A DNA stretch of 64,000 nt from Desulfurococcales archaeon. GTDB taxonomy: Archaea; Thermoproteota; Thermoprotei_A; Sulfolobales; Desulfurococcaceae. The DNA is taken from NCBI GenBank assembly GCA_015520735.1, contig WAPN01000037.1:1-64000 (forward strand), given 5' to 3'. The notes under the pieces were generated by a model. That model was not told where the DNA came from. It searched no databases and saw nothing but the letters and a program-made list of their open reading frames with translations. Shown piece after piece: positions 9,337 through 17,924 of this stretch (positions are counted from its first letter, which is position 1; each line of letters opens with the position of its first letter). The position numbers were made by a program, and so were the translations under genes.

Positions 9337-9510
9337 TTACCTTCTCCTCCTTCTACCGCGCACTACTTGCTGCGGCGCTAAGATCACTCTACGTACATAC
9401 TCCCATCTATTCCTCATCCTAGGTGGTCTGTTCTTCTTAGGCTTAGGCGGTATCTTTGGCGTCTGGCTCCTTACCTTTCCAGCCTTTGTAAGCGATCCGT
9501 GGCTCGGCAT
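9337..9510 (-). CDS. rps30e: 30S ribosomal protein S30e
   Basis: A 57-residue gene. The product begins [20 protein letters not shown], continues with a Pro/Lys-rich stretch and ends GRRRRR, which is the S30e signature (highly basic, S-H-G-S-L-x-x-A-G-K-V-R). The start is ATG at 9510 with GGAGG 8-12 bases upstream. S30e is a small-subunit protein of archaea and eukaryotes. It lies between nop5 (divergent) and gatD. Confidence 0.95.
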   Translation of the reverse strand: MPSHGSLTKAGKVRSQTPKIPPKPKKNRPPRMRNRWEYVRRVILAPQQVVRGRRRRR

Positions 9511-9613
9511 GTTTTTTCATCCTCCTGCTTTGGCTATTCTGGATTAATACCATATAAATCTTTATCTCTACGTAGAATAGGCGGTGGATTATTAATGTGT
9601 TAGAATACATTAT

Positions 9614-9633
9614 AACTGGGTTTAAATAACCAG
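9614..9633 (+). promoter_or_regulatory. nop5-flpA promoter with flanking repeat
   Basis: A TATA-like TTTAAATA lies about 40-50 bases before the nop5 start and is enclosed by ACTGG...CCAGT (outer arms of an imperfect 20-base palindrome). Position fits an archaeal promoter; the palindrome might bind a regulator, which is inference. Confidence 0.4.
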
Positions 9634-9669
9634 TAAAACCTACTGATCAATATAGGTCTGGTGATTGTG

Positions 9670-10914
9670 ATGAAGAAGGCATATCTAGCTGAATCGGTAA
9701 TAGGCGTATTTGCGTTTGATGAGAACGGAGAGGTCATAGCAAAGTCTCTTGCACCAAAGAATCTCGACGATAACGTGGAGTATCTTCTCAGGCTCGAGGA
9801 GGGGGCCGAGACTCCTCAGCTTAGAGAAGTATTAGAGCAACTGAAGGAGAAGGGATATAACCATATCGTCGTGGAGACCCCCGAGATCGGTAAACACGTG
9901 TCAAAAGTAGGGCTGGAGCCCGAAGTACAGATTGCTCACAAGGGCGCAATCATTCTACGAGAGAACCTAGCAAAATACGGCATTGAGAACGGTTTCGCCG
10001 AGGATGAAGAAAGCTTCTTCTCAACACTACACGAAATACTCATTGAGACGACTAGAAGAAAATTAAGGCGTGCAGCACAGAAGCGTGACATGTTAGCTGT
10101 TCAGGCCATAAGGACTATTGATGATATAGACAAGACTATAAACCTGTACGTCGCAAGGCTTAGGGAATGGTATAGCCTCCACTTCCCCGAGCTCGATGAG
10201 CTGGTCAGAGAACATCTCGACTACGCGAAGATAGTCTACGAGCTAGGACATCGTATGAACATAACAAAAGAGAACTTGATAAAGCTAGGGTTCAGCGAAC
10301 AAAAAGCCGAGAAGATCGCCGAGGCGGCTAAGAAGAGCATGGGCGCAGACCTAAGCGACTTCGACATAGAGTACATCAAAACACTAGCAGGCATCATATT
10401 AGACCTTTACAAGCTACGCGAGACCCTCGAGGGATACATAGAGGCCATAATGAAGGAGGTTGCACCAAACATAACAGCACTCGTAGGTCCCAAGCTAGGA
10501 GCAAGGCTCCTAAGCCTAGCCGGCGGCCTCGAAAACCTGGCGAAAATGCCTGCCAGCACAATCCAGGTATTAGGAGCAGAAAAAGCATTGTTCAGAGCAC
10601 TGAGAACAGGTGGTAAACCACCTAAGCACGGCGTGATATTCCAGTACCCGGCAATACATAGAAGCCCGAGGTGGCAGCGCGGTAAGATCGCGAGAGCCCT
10701 CGCGGCAAAACTCGCCATCGCAGCTAAGGTCGACTTCTTCACAGGTAGATTCATCGGAGATAAGCTGAAAGAAGAACTCGAGAAGAGAATCGAGGAGATC
10801 AAGAGGGTCTACGCGAAACCGCCGGCCAGAAAGAAAGAAGAGAAACCCTCTAGGCCTAGACCCACCAGGAAGAGGGGCAAAGGTATGAGGAGAAGAGGAA
10901 GAAGGAGAAGATAA
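9670..10914 (+). CDS. nop5: Nop5/Nop56/58-like C/D RNP scaffold protein
   Basis: Core scaffold of the archaeal box C/D ribonucleoprotein: its N-terminal domain holds fibrillarin, its coiled coil dimerises, and its Nop domain clamps L7Ae-bound guide RNA. About 414 residues. The Nop domain is clear (GPKLGARLLSLAGGLENLA, then HGVIFQYPAIHRSPRWQRGK), and the tail is very basic (RPTRKRGKGMRRRGRRRR). ATG 9670 is chosen over GTG 9661 because GGTGA sits 5 bases before it. Directly upstream of fibrillarin, as in most archaea. Confidence 0.97.
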   Translation: MKKAYLAESVIGVFAFDENGEVIAKSLAPKNLDDNVEYLLRLEEGAETPQLREVLEQLKEKGYNHIVVETPEIGKHVSKVGLEPEVQIAHKGAIILRENLAKYGIENGFAEDEESFFSTLHEILIETTRRKLRRAAQKRDMLAVQAIRTIDDIDKTINLYVARLREWYSLHFPELDELVREHLDYAKIVYELGHRMNITKENLIKLGFSEQKAEKIAEAAKKSMGADLSDFDIEYIKTLAGIILDLYKLRETLEGYIEAIMKEVAPNITALVGPKLGARLLSLAGGLENLAKMPASTIQVLGAEKALFRALRTGGKPPKHGVIFQYPAIHRSPRWQRGKIARALAAKLAIAAKVDFFTGRFIGDKLKEELEKRIEEIKRVYAKPPARKKEEKPSRPRPTRKRGKGMRRRGRRRR

Positions 10915-10928
10915 GGAGGTGATGATAT

Positions 10929-11633
10929 ATGTCCCAGGTCGTATCGGTTAGGCCTCATGACAAATATTATGGTGTATACATAGTTGAGCTAGAAGATGGG
11001 AGTGTAAAGCTTGCAACAAAGAACCTTGTACCAGGCCATCGAGTTTACGGAGAACGATTGTTCAGATACAACGGTGTAGAATATCGTGAATGGAACACCT
11101 ATAGAAGCAAATTGGCAGGTGCACTTGCAAATGGTCTAGCAGAGCAGCCGATAAGGGAGGGCCACAAAATCCTATATCTAGGAGTAGCCACGGGAACAAC
11201 GGCTAGCCACGTTTCCGACATAGTGGGGCCGAAGGGCAGAATATACAGTGTCGAGTTCGCGCCAAGGGTCATGAGAGAATTCGTCCTAGTAGCGGATATA
11301 AGGAAAAACCTCTACCCCATACTGGGCGATGCGCGTAAGCCTCAGAACTACAGGCACTTAGTAGAGATGGTTGATGGAATATATGCTGATGTCGCACAGC
11401 CTGACCAAGCAACGATCGTTGCCGACAACGCCGACTTCTTCCTAAGGGAAGGAGGCTACATATTGTTGGCCATTAAGGCTAGAAGCATAGACGTGACTAA
11501 GGAGCCCAGCGAAGTATACAAGAGAGAGATCAATACGTTAAAAGAGCGCGGATTCGAAATCATTGATGTCGTACACCTAGAACCATATGATAGAGACCAC
11601 GCAATGGTCTATGCAAGATATAAGAGGAAATAG
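10929..11633 (+). CDS. flpA: Fibrillarin-like rRNA/tRNA 2'-O-methyltransferase
   Basis: Catalytic subunit of the C/D RNP; it methylates the ribose 2'-OH of the nucleotide chosen by the guide RNA using SAM. 234 residues with the fibrillarin order: [12 protein letters not shown]-domain, NPFRSKLAAA-type segment (here [14 protein letters not shown]), SAM site [15 protein letters not shown], and [13 protein letters not shown], plus [23 protein letters not shown] stands upstream of ATG 10929, an ideal ribosome-binding site, 14 bases after nop5. One operon with nop5. Confidence 0.97.
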   Translation: MSQVVSVRPHDKYYGVYIVELEDGSVKLATKNLVPGHRVYGERLFRYNGVEYREWNTYRSKLAGALANGLAEQPIREGHKILYLGVATGTTASHVSDIVGPKGRIYSVEFAPRVMREFVLVADIRKNLYPILGDARKPQNYRHLVEMVDGIYADVAQPDQATIVADNADFFLREGGYILLAIKARSIDVTKEPSEVYKREINTLKERGFEIIDVVHLEPYDRDHAMVYARYKRK

Positions 11634-11685
11634 TAATCATATTATAACAGAATAAGATATTTACCCGAATTTCAAGGTGTTTTTT

Positions 11686-12573
11686 ATGCAAGATAAAAAA
11701 TTAATTGAAGAAATCGTCGAAAACATCGTCAAAACCCTCAAGAAAGCCGGGTTTAGAGTAGAGATACTAACTTATCCTCAGAACCAAAGATCAATTGACA
11801 TCACCGGAGCACGTGATGATCTGAGAATAGTCATTAAGACAGTCATCGATGCACGCAGCGTTTCAAACGTTGAGGTTAAAGACCTTGAAAGAGCACGGCA
11901 TGCTTACAAAACATCATCACTGATTGTCGCAGAAAAACATGGGAAAAACGAGCTTGAACCCGATGTTATCTACAAGAGAATGAATATTAACGTGATAAGA
12001 TGCGATACTCTCGAGCAGGTACTCCTTAAGGATGAGAAACTGTATGTCTACAAGTCACACGGCGTGTACAGTGTCAGAATAAGCCCCGAGAAATTCAGAA
12101 AAAGAAGAATGGAGCTAGGATATAGTCTTGGCGAAGCCGCAGATCTCATAGGGGTCACAAGAAAAGCAGTTTATGATTACGAGCATAAAAGAACAAGCAT
12201 AAGTATTGAGACAGCCCTCAAAATCGCGGAAATTTTTGGCGAAGATGTTCTAGAGCCTCTCGAAATACTGAGGCCTGAAGTAACGCGTACAATGGAAGAT
12301 ACCCCTACCAATAAATTCGAGGAAGAGCTCCACCGTATAGCAAAAGAGTGCGGACATAGATTCTACAGGTTCATGAGAACACCAGTAGACTTCGCACTAT
12401 CAAGCAATAACAATGTTGTATCGATCACCTTGAAGACTAGAAACACTCGTGCATATCGGTTAAAAGTTAGAGAAAGCGAGCGATTATCAAGGATAATTGA
12501 CTCCAAGCATATCATTATAGAGAACAGAGACGATGTTAGGAAGCTCAAGGAAAGACTTGATTCAAATAAGTAA
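11686..12573 (+). CDS. Archaeal HTH-type regulator with N-terminal nuclease-like domain
   Basis: 295 residues. A lambda-repressor type HTH is clear at about 145-200 (RRMELGYSLGEAADLIGVTR...YEHKRTSIS). The first 110 residues have a restriction-endonuclease-like look (RSIDITGARDDLRIVIKT, then LIVAEK), as in the conserved archaeal family typified by MTH967-like regulators; enzymatic activity is not implied. The longest frame starts at GTG 11677, but that GTG is part of AAGGTG, 6 bases before ATG 11686. It follows flpA and leads into the NTPase and Trm1 genes. Confidence 0.8.
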   Translation: MQDKKLIEEIVENIVKTLKKAGFRVEILTYPQNQRSIDITGARDDLRIVIKTVIDARSVSNVEVKDLERARHAYKTSSLIVAEKHGKNELEPDVIYKRMNINVIRCDTLEQVLLKDEKLYVYKSHGVYSVRISPEKFRKRRMELGYSLGEAADLIGVTRKAVYDYEHKRTSISIETALKIAEIFGEDVLEPLEILRPEVTRTMEDTPTNKFEEELHRIAKECGHRFYRFMRTPVDFALSSNNNVVSITLKTRNTRAYRLKVRESERLSRIIDSKHIIIENRDDVRKLKERLDSNK

Positions 12574-12586
12574 CAGTGAATGAGAG

Positions 12587-13162
12587 ATGGGCGGGCGGCC
12601 CATATATATAATAACTGGACGCCCAGGCATAGGTAAGTCAACTCTATTTAACAGAATAATCGAGTTTCTTCTTGAGAAAGGAATAAATGTAGATGGTATT
12701 AGAACCCCCGAAGTAAGAAGAACGGGAAGAAGGATCGGTTTCAAAATAATCGATATATCCACGGGCAGAGAAGCGTGGCTTGCGAAGAAAGACGCTACTT
12801 GTAGAGGGCCCAGGATAGGCTCCTATTACCTGTGTGTATCCGAAGCCTCTGAACTAATAAAGGAGGCGCTAATCAGAGCGATCAGCCAGGCAGACGTTAT
12901 AGGAGTAGATGAAGTTGGGCCGATGGAGCTTAAATTACCCGTGTTCTCAAGATTACTAAGAAACGCTATAGACTCGAATAAACCACTTGTATTAGTAATA
13001 CATTACAGGCTTGACGCGGAATTCCTCGGGCTAAAGAGCCGTGTAAGGAAGTATATAGTCACCGTAGAGAACAGAAACATGCTTAGCAGAAACCTACCAG
13101 GACAAGTATATAAGGAGGTAAAAGAATATCTTGCAGAACAAAAGCATAGTTTACGGCTTTGA
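12587..13162 (+). CDS. Nucleoside-triphosphatase, THEP1 family
   Basis: 191 residues. P-loop GRPGIGKSTL near residue 11, Walker B-type VIGVDEVGPMEL near 103, and the R-T-P-E-V-R and GFKIIDIS segments identify the THEP1/NTPCR family, slow NTPases with broad specificity. The cellular role is unclear even for studied members. It starts 13 bases after the HTH gene and overlaps trm1 by 32 bases, so the run flpA-HTH-THEP1-trm1 may be one transcript. Confidence 0.9.
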   Translation: MGGRPIYIITGRPGIGKSTLFNRIIEFLLEKGINVDGIRTPEVRRTGRRIGFKIIDISTGREAWLAKKDATCRGPRIGSYYLCVSEASELIKEALIRAISQADVIGVDEVGPMELKLPVFSRLLRNAIDSNKPLVLVIHYRLDAEFLGLKSRVRKYIVTVENRNMLSRNLPGQVYKEVKEYLAEQKHSLRL

Positions 13163-14297
13163 AACCATAATAAACGAAGGAAAAGCAAAACTGATAATAC
13201 CTGATCCAAAACTGTACCGTAGACCCGACGGGAAATACGAGCCTTCATGGGCTCCAGTGTTCTATAATCCAATGATGAGGGTAAACAGAGACATAACGGT
13301 GGCAGTAACAAAAACCTTACTTGGAGAACAGTTCTTCTTCGTCGAACCTCTTTCAGGAACAGGAATTAGAGGAATTAGACTTGCTCTTGAATCTAGCGGT
13401 GAAGGGATAATCAATGATGTAGATCCCATAGCATATTATTATATGCGCCGAAACATCGTCTTAAATGGGGTTGAAGATCTAGTTTTACCCATGAATAACG
13501 AGGCGAACACTCTTCTTAACAATTTAACCTTTACAGGAATACCAGTTGATTTTATAGACATAGATCCGTACGGTTCCCCCATCCCGTTTATAGATTCCGC
13601 TTTTAAACCGCTAGCAAAGAATGGCCTCATAGGTGTAACGGCAACTGATACAGGGCCTTTAACATGTAGTCATAGAAACAAGGCTCTACGAAGATACTGG
13701 GTAAGATGCCATGAAGTAGACTTCGAGAAAGAGCTCGGATTACGGATACTGATTGGTAATATAGTTGCAAGAGCTGCAAGCCAGGATCTAGCACTCTATC
13801 CTATTTTAAGCTACTATCATCAACACTACTATCGCGTGGTATTTAGAGCCAAACGCAGTGGACTAGAATCTTACCGGGTAATTGACAACTGTATTGGGTA
13901 TATTCAATATTGTCCAGACACCCTTGAGAGGTGTTATTCGAAAGAGCTCGGAGAAACATGTACGAGGTGCCAAAAACCAATTGTGCTCGGCCCTCTCTGG
14001 ATCTGCGAGCTCTCTGATTCTGACGAACTGCCTAGCATAAGGAGGACCTTGGAAGAAATGTGTGATTATGACAAGAATGCCCTCAAGATACTTGATCATC
14101 TAATTATGGAGTCAAAAATACTAACACCATATATCAGATACGACATATTGTTTGGTAGAGCTAAGAAAAATATGCCCAAGATCAATGTTCTAATCAAAAA
14201 GCTCAAGAATAAAGGGTATTACGCTACGAGAACACATTTTGACCCTAGAGGAATAAAGACTAATGCACCCATAGAAGAAATTATCAACATGTTTTAA
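13131..14297 (+). CDS. trm1: tRNA (guanine-26-N2)-dimethyltransferase
   Basis: SAM-dependent enzyme forming m2,2G26 in tRNA. 388 residues: the N-terminal segment INEGKAKLIIPD is typical of Trm1, the SAM domain contains EPLSGTGIRGIRLALES and the catalytic DIDPYGSP, and the C-terminal part holds a zinc-binding set CIGYIQYC...CTRCQKP...WIC. The start is TTG 13131, with AAGGAGGT 11 bases upstream inside the THEP1 gene. Length is normal. Confidence 0.95.
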   Translation: MQNKSIVYGFETIINEGKAKLIIPDPKLYRRPDGKYEPSWAPVFYNPMMRVNRDITVAVTKTLLGEQFFFVEPLSGTGIRGIRLALESSGEGIINDVDPIAYYYMRRNIVLNGVEDLVLPMNNEANTLLNNLTFTGIPVDFIDIDPYGSPIPFIDSAFKPLAKNGLIGVTATDTGPLTCSHRNKALRRYWVRCHEVDFEKELGLRILIGNIVARAASQDLALYPILSYYHQHYYRVVFRAKRSGLESYRVIDNCIGYIQYCPDTLERCYSKELGETCTRCQKPIVLGPLWICELSDSDELPSIRRTLEEMCDYDKNALKILDHLIMESKILTPYIRYDILFGRAKKNMPKINVLIKKLKNKGYYATRTHFDPRGIKTNAPIEEIINMF

Positions 14298-14312
14298 TTA
14301 ACAAATTCACAA

Positions 14313-14723
14313 TCACACGTTACGTTTTGGCTTTTTACGCGGTATCTCCATTTGTATCCATTCCGTCAATAAATCACATGTAGTCGGATCAAAATATCCA
14401 CCTTGATAACATTTACCTATATTTGGACAAACCATGCATGGTATGTCAAAGTACTTGCGAAAATCAATGATGGGCATACTAGGTTTTTTCTTTGTTTCTA
14501 TAGGCTTTGGTACAGCAATAACTCGGTACGTTCTTCTTCCACCATATATTATTGGTTCGCGTTTAACATAACCAAGCATCTCTAACTTTTTGAGAACTCT
14601 TGAAGCATCGCGGCTCGTTATTTTTAGTTCTTTCCAAAGAACGTTCTGAGGTATACCCTCTTTGCCCTTGGAAAGCACATACTTGTATATCTTCTTATCA
14701 AGTTCTGTTAATACTTTCGGCAA
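14313..14723 (-). CDS. rpc34: RPC34/RPC39-like winged-helix protein with Fe-S cysteine set
   Basis: 136 residues: a winged helix (LTELDKKIYKYVLSKG...ITSRDASRVLKKLEMLGYV) followed by CMVC-x5-C-x9-C near residues 96-114. The combination, with PIIYGGRRTYRV between, matches the crenarchaeal homologue of RNA polymerase III subunit RPC34 (human RPC39), whose cysteines bind a 4Fe-4S cluster. A transcription role is from family knowledge. TTG start with AAGGGGATAA upstream. Convergent with trm1. Confidence 0.82.
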   Translation of the reverse strand: MPKVLTELDKKIYKYVLSKGKEGIPQNVLWKELKITSRDASRVLKKLEMLGYVKREPIIYGGRRTYRVIAVPKPIETKKKPSMPIIDFRKYFDIPCMVCPNIGKCYQGGYFDPTTCDLLTEWIQMEIPRKKPKRNV

Positions 14724-14947
14724 ACTTATCCCCTTGGTAAACTTAGTATCATGTTAAAACATACATTATTTGATCTTGTATCACCATTCTCGTTAACCAT
14801 GTTATTAGTTCAATCAAGAAGAATATATTTCTATCTCAGTGTAACTCTCGAACTAGAAGTGTTAAAATAGCATCATAAAAATATTCAAATAAATAAGTAA
14901 AAGTTCAGCCATTGTATTTTCATAGTTGGCGAGAGGCAACATGATCT

Positions 14948-15853
14948 TCAAAGTTCAACAGTTATATCTAGGTTATCTATTAAGTCGCTATACCTGTTTC
15001 TAATGGTAACATCTGTTACTTCTGCCGCGCTCGCGACTTCAAGCTGTGTTCTCTTTTCATCCAATAAGATAGATGACACATAGACAGCGGCTGTGGCTAA
15101 CCCTATAGCGCTCTTACCGTTGTTTAATTCTAATTTCTTTGATAAGTTTATCAAATATGCGGCTAGGAATCTCGCTTTATCGGATAAGCCTAATTTATGA
15201 GTCAAATAGGGTACGAAGAAGGCGGGATCGTCTCTCTTGATCATCTTATTGATATCACTTATGGCCTGATGTATTCTCTTTTCAGCATGCCATAGGTCAC
15301 GATAAGGTATGCCGGCTTCTTTAGCGAATAGTTTGGCTGATTTAAATATTCCATGTACTTTATATGCAAGGTATATCGATGCGGCCGCCATCATTTTGAG
15401 GGTTTTATTTTTATAGTTTTTATCTTGGACAGCTCTTTGAAGAATATTTCCAGCTGTTTCTGCGACATACTTTGGAGGTTTGAGTAGGCGTACATAGTCA
15501 TTCAAATGTCTTAAGGCACGCTCAACTATCCGATCCTTTTTTGTTACTCGTGCTTTCTTCTGTATTCTCCTGATTTCTCTCCACTTCTTGATCATCTCTT
15601 TATCAGTTGTACGTATTCCACCAACAATAGTTGCACCTAGTCCTCCATCATGAACCCTATTGGTATATGCGCCACTTGTTCTTCTCACGGCTAGTTCATT
15701 TTCGAAAAATCTGTAATCTCTTCCAACATCGATAACACGATCATCAATTACTGCTCCGCATTTAGTACATACATACTCGTGAGAGTCGGGATCAAATATT
15801 ATCGAAGAACTACCACAATAAGGACAAACTATATCGATATGTTCATACTTCAA
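14948..15853 (-). CDS. tfb: Transcription initiation factor B
   Basis: TFIIB homologue that recruits RNA polymerase to the TBP-DNA complex. About 301 residues: N-terminal zinc ribbon CPYC-x16-CTKC, B-reader/linker (RDYRFFENE, GLGATIVGGI), then two cyclin folds (LNDYVRLLKPPKYVAETAG and LAAYLINLSKKLELNNGKS). The longest frame starts with GTG 15862; since that GTG belongs to AGGTGAT, the TTG at 15853 is preferred. It follows gar1 by 23 bases, a common archaeal pair. Confidence 0.95.
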   Translation of the reverse strand: MKYEHIDIVCPYCGSSSIIFDPDSHEYVCTKCGAVIDDRVIDVGRDYRFFENELAVRRTSGAYTNRVHDGGLGATIVGGIRTTDKEMIKKWREIRRIQKKARVTKKDRIVERALRHLNDYVRLLKPPKYVAETAGNILQRAVQDKNYKNKTLKMMAAASIYLAYKVHGIFKSAKLFAKEAGIPYRDLWHAEKRIHQAISDINKMIKRDDPAFFVPYLTHKLGLSDKARFLAAYLINLSKKLELNNGKSAIGLATAAVYVSSILLDEKRTQLEVASAAEVTDVTIRNRYSDLIDNLDITVEL

Positions 15854-15876
15854 AGCTATCACCTTTCAGAAAAATC

Positions 15877-16200
15877 TTAACTCATACGTGAGCGGGGCTT
15901 TCCCCTCCCCCTTTTACGCTTTGCTTTCTTATTTTTCCGCCGCATAAACCTCTTGGTTCTTTTCTCCATGTAATAATATACGGGCCCTGTTTCGATGTAT
16001 TCGATAACGTCTTTTGATTCCGGCTTTATCACTATAAATGGCTTGTCAACCCTGCCAATAACATCAACAATTTTGCCAATTCTCTTAAGATCTTTATCAT
16101 AAGCTATGTGCCCCACAAGCCTCCGCGGATCCTTGATCTTACTCTTGGCGATTATCAGACCGTCATTGGTCTTACTTATTATATATCCCAGTTTTTTCAT
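15877..16200 (-). CDS. gar1: H/ACA RNP protein Gar1
   Basis: 107 residues. Beta-barrel of the Gar1/Naf1 family (KIKDPRRLVGHIAYDKDLKRIG, then PFIVIKP) followed by a Lys/Arg/Gly-rich tail (RRKNKKAKRKRGRGKPRSR). Gar1 is a component of the pseudouridylation RNP with Cbf5. The GGTGGAT Shine-Dalgarno lies 5 bases before ATG. Upstream of tfb in one operon. Confidence 0.93.
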   Translation of the reverse strand: MKKLGYIISKTNDGLIIAKSKIKDPRRLVGHIAYDKDLKRIGKIVDVIGRVDKPFIVIKPESKDVIEYIETGPVYYYMEKRTKRFMRRKNKKAKRKRGRGKPRSRMS

Positions 16201-16296
16201 TAGAATCCACCGGGGGAGGTAATACTCCGGTATTTACTTTTAAACATAAAATAGTTAAGAGTAAGGTCTCTTCAAAATATGGACCTGTTCATCATA

Positions 16297-16396
16297 GGTA
16301 TTACTAGTTTCTTATAATGTATAATTAAAACATATAGTAATACCATATTCAATACTTACCTCAATAGTACGAATTTAATACCGACAGGTATTACTA
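16297..16396. repeat. Three copies of a GGTATTACTA motif upstream of gar1
   Basis: GGTATTACTAG (16297-16307, plus), TAGTAATACC (16335-16344, the same motif inverted) and GGTATTACTA (16387-16396, plus). Two of the copies face each other. The same arrangement of three occurs at 30622-30697, and a single copy lies at 55580-55590. A shared protein-binding site is inference. Confidence 0.4.
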
Positions 16397-16399
16397 TCT

Positions 16400-16696
16400 C
16401 TAGTACTTTTCTCTTAAACGCTTAATCTCAGAAGCAATAAGCCTGAGGGTCTTGAGTTTACTACCTCGTTTCAGAACAACTACTCGTTTATCCGTACTCC
16501 ACCATTCGCGAGGATAACTTGCTTTTTCAACCTGTGGTTCTAGCCCTAGTTTTTCGGCGGCCCTAAGTATTTCGTCTATCTTAGGATTAGGGATTGTATC
16601 TGCTATGGATATTTTCCGGCCCAGTTTTCGTGTTTTCCCAGAATCTATATAGTTGGGATAAACAACTACTCGTTTTCCTTCATGTTCACGGCTCAT
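16400..16696 (-). CDS. srp19: Signal recognition particle 19 kDa protein
   Basis: 98 residues with the SRP19 hallmarks: VVVYPNYIDSGKTRKLGRKI at the N-terminus, ILRAAEKLGLEPQVE, then YPREWW and the basic C-terminal end. SRP19 binds helices 6 and 8 of SRP RNA to order SRP54 binding. GGTG stands 7 bases before ATG. It lies between rps8e and gar1, all on the minus strand. Confidence 0.95.
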   Translation of the reverse strand: MSREHEGKRVVVYPNYIDSGKTRKLGRKISIADTIPNPKIDEILRAAEKLGLEPQVEKASYPREWWSTDKRVVVLKRGSKLKTLRLIASEIKRLREKY

Positions 16697-16794
16697 TTAG
16701 AGGCACCAACACACCAATTGCCTGCGAGATATTGTTTTAGATAAAAGATTGTTTGGCCAATAAATAAACGAGTATAACTCAATATAATGGTGTG

Positions 16795-17184
16795 TTATTC
16801 TTTCTTTATTAGAACGCCGTTAAGAACGCCATCCTGGCCAGGCCTTGAGGTAACCCGTACCAATCCTATTTCTGTCCTTACAATCGCTCCCTTAGTTATA
16901 TAATTTCTTCTAGCCATCTGCGGATTCGAGGGTGTTTCGACTACCTCGAGTATTCTTAGTTTTCTGGATTTGTTCTCTCCCGGTACAGCTACGTTTATGT
17001 ATGCAACTTTCTTGAGTCTAACCTTCATGTTTCCTCCTCTAACACGTATGATTCTGCGCTTTTCAACTGGACCGAGCTGTGTTTCTGCAGGTGGTCTGCC
17101 TAATTCATACTTTCTCTTCAGACGGGCCATCACCTTTCGTCCGCCAGATGGCTTCTTTAAATCGTTGCCCTGATACCATGACAT
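16795..17184 (-). CDS. rps8e: 30S ribosomal protein S8e
   Basis: 129 residues. Family features: [17 protein letters not shown] at the start, [14 protein letters not shown], the [12 protein letters not shown] segment, and [18 protein letters not shown]. Small-subunit ribosomal protein. AGGAGGTG is located about 9 bases before ATG. Confidence 0.97.
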   Translation of the reverse strand: MSWYQGNDLKKPSGGRKVMARLKRKYELGRPPAETQLGPVEKRRIIRVRGGNMKVRLKKVAYINVAVPGENKSRKLRILEVVETPSNPQMARRNYITKGAIVRTEIGLVRVTSRPGQDGVLNGVLIKKE

Positions 17185-17220
17185 TATCTATACACCTCCT
17201 AAGTTAGAGTTGGTTAGCAT

Positions 17221-17799
17221 TTATTGTATTTTAAGGATTTCTTCCAGCTTTTCTAAACCGGGTAGTTTGATGAACTTCTTCGTATTCATAAACGGTATAA
17301 GGGCTGATAAGGTTGCTTGATAACTTAGTTCTATCCTAGTGATGTATCCGTATGTGTAGTAGCCAATAGCACCTATGTTACGCCTTATACTCGTTAGCCC
17401 TGATTCTCTTGCCATGATATCGGCTAGTTCTTTTCCTCCAACTAGTTCTTTACAATATTCAAGAGGTAGCGGGAAGAAGAGACTAGTGCCTATACTATAC
17501 TTGTCCCTATGTATTATCACGGCTACTTGGCCGCTATGGCAATAATCATCAGTTATCTCGATTATCCCGGCCTCAAGTCCTACTCCAAAACAGTCTGACG
17601 ATGTACACTTCTTATATGACTGATATGCTCGTTTGACTGCACCGTAAACCACTTCATTAAGTCCTATGGGTTGAGGTTTAAGATCTTTTATTCTAACTAT
17701 ATATGTCTTAGTCTTGCCTATGAGCCTGAATGCTTTCTCAACACCAATTATTTTCGCAGGGTTCTCTGTCCCGACATATATATTTATTGTCTTCTCCAT
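17221..17799 (-). CDS. Non-canonical purine NTP phosphatase (ITPase/XTPase, YjjX/DUF84 family)
   Basis: About 192 residues. It opens INIYVGTENPAKIIGVEKAF, typical of the family that hydrolyses inosine and xanthosine triphosphates to keep deaminated bases out of nucleic acids; GVGLEAGI and ESGLTSIRRNIGAIGYYT support it. ATG 17799 is preferred to GTG 17808, which is part of GAGTGAT. It lies downstream of the divergent uppS promoter region. Confidence 0.88.
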   Translation of the reverse strand: MEKTINIYVGTENPAKIIGVEKAFRLIGKTKTYIVRIKDLKPQPIGLNEVVYGAVKRAYQSYKKCTSSDCFGVGLEAGIIEITDDYCHSGQVAVIIHRDKYSIGTSLFFPLPLEYCKELVGGKELADIMARESGLTSIRRNIGAIGYYTYGYITRIELSYQATLSALIPFMNTKKFIKLPGLEKLEEILKIQ

Positions 17800-17881
17800 A
17801 GTAATCACTCAACTCAATATGTTTTTGTTTCAAACTATTTATATGGGGGTCTATTCGTAGAGTAAAAACTGGGTATTTAAT

Positions 17882-17895
17882 AAGTATTAATACTT
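17882..17895. promoter_or_regulatory. Perfect 14-base palindrome upstream of uppS
   Basis: AAGTATTAATACTT is its own reverse complement. It lies 30 bases before the uppS ATG, near the expected start of transcription, in the 125-base gap shared by uppS and the divergent NTP phosphatase gene. An operator role is inference. Confidence 0.35.
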
Positions 17896-17924
17896 GGTTC
17901 TCAACGTCTAACAAGGGATATATC

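Noticed and set aside
14880-14960. Possible C/D motifs (TATGAAA, CTGA) after tfb on the minus strand
   Set aside because: Boxes are too degenerate and only one guide could be drawn.
16273-16295. A minus-strand ATGATGA followed by a 12-base guide-like stretch in the gar1 promoter gap
   Set aside because: No D box follows at the right distance, so it is not called a guide RNA.
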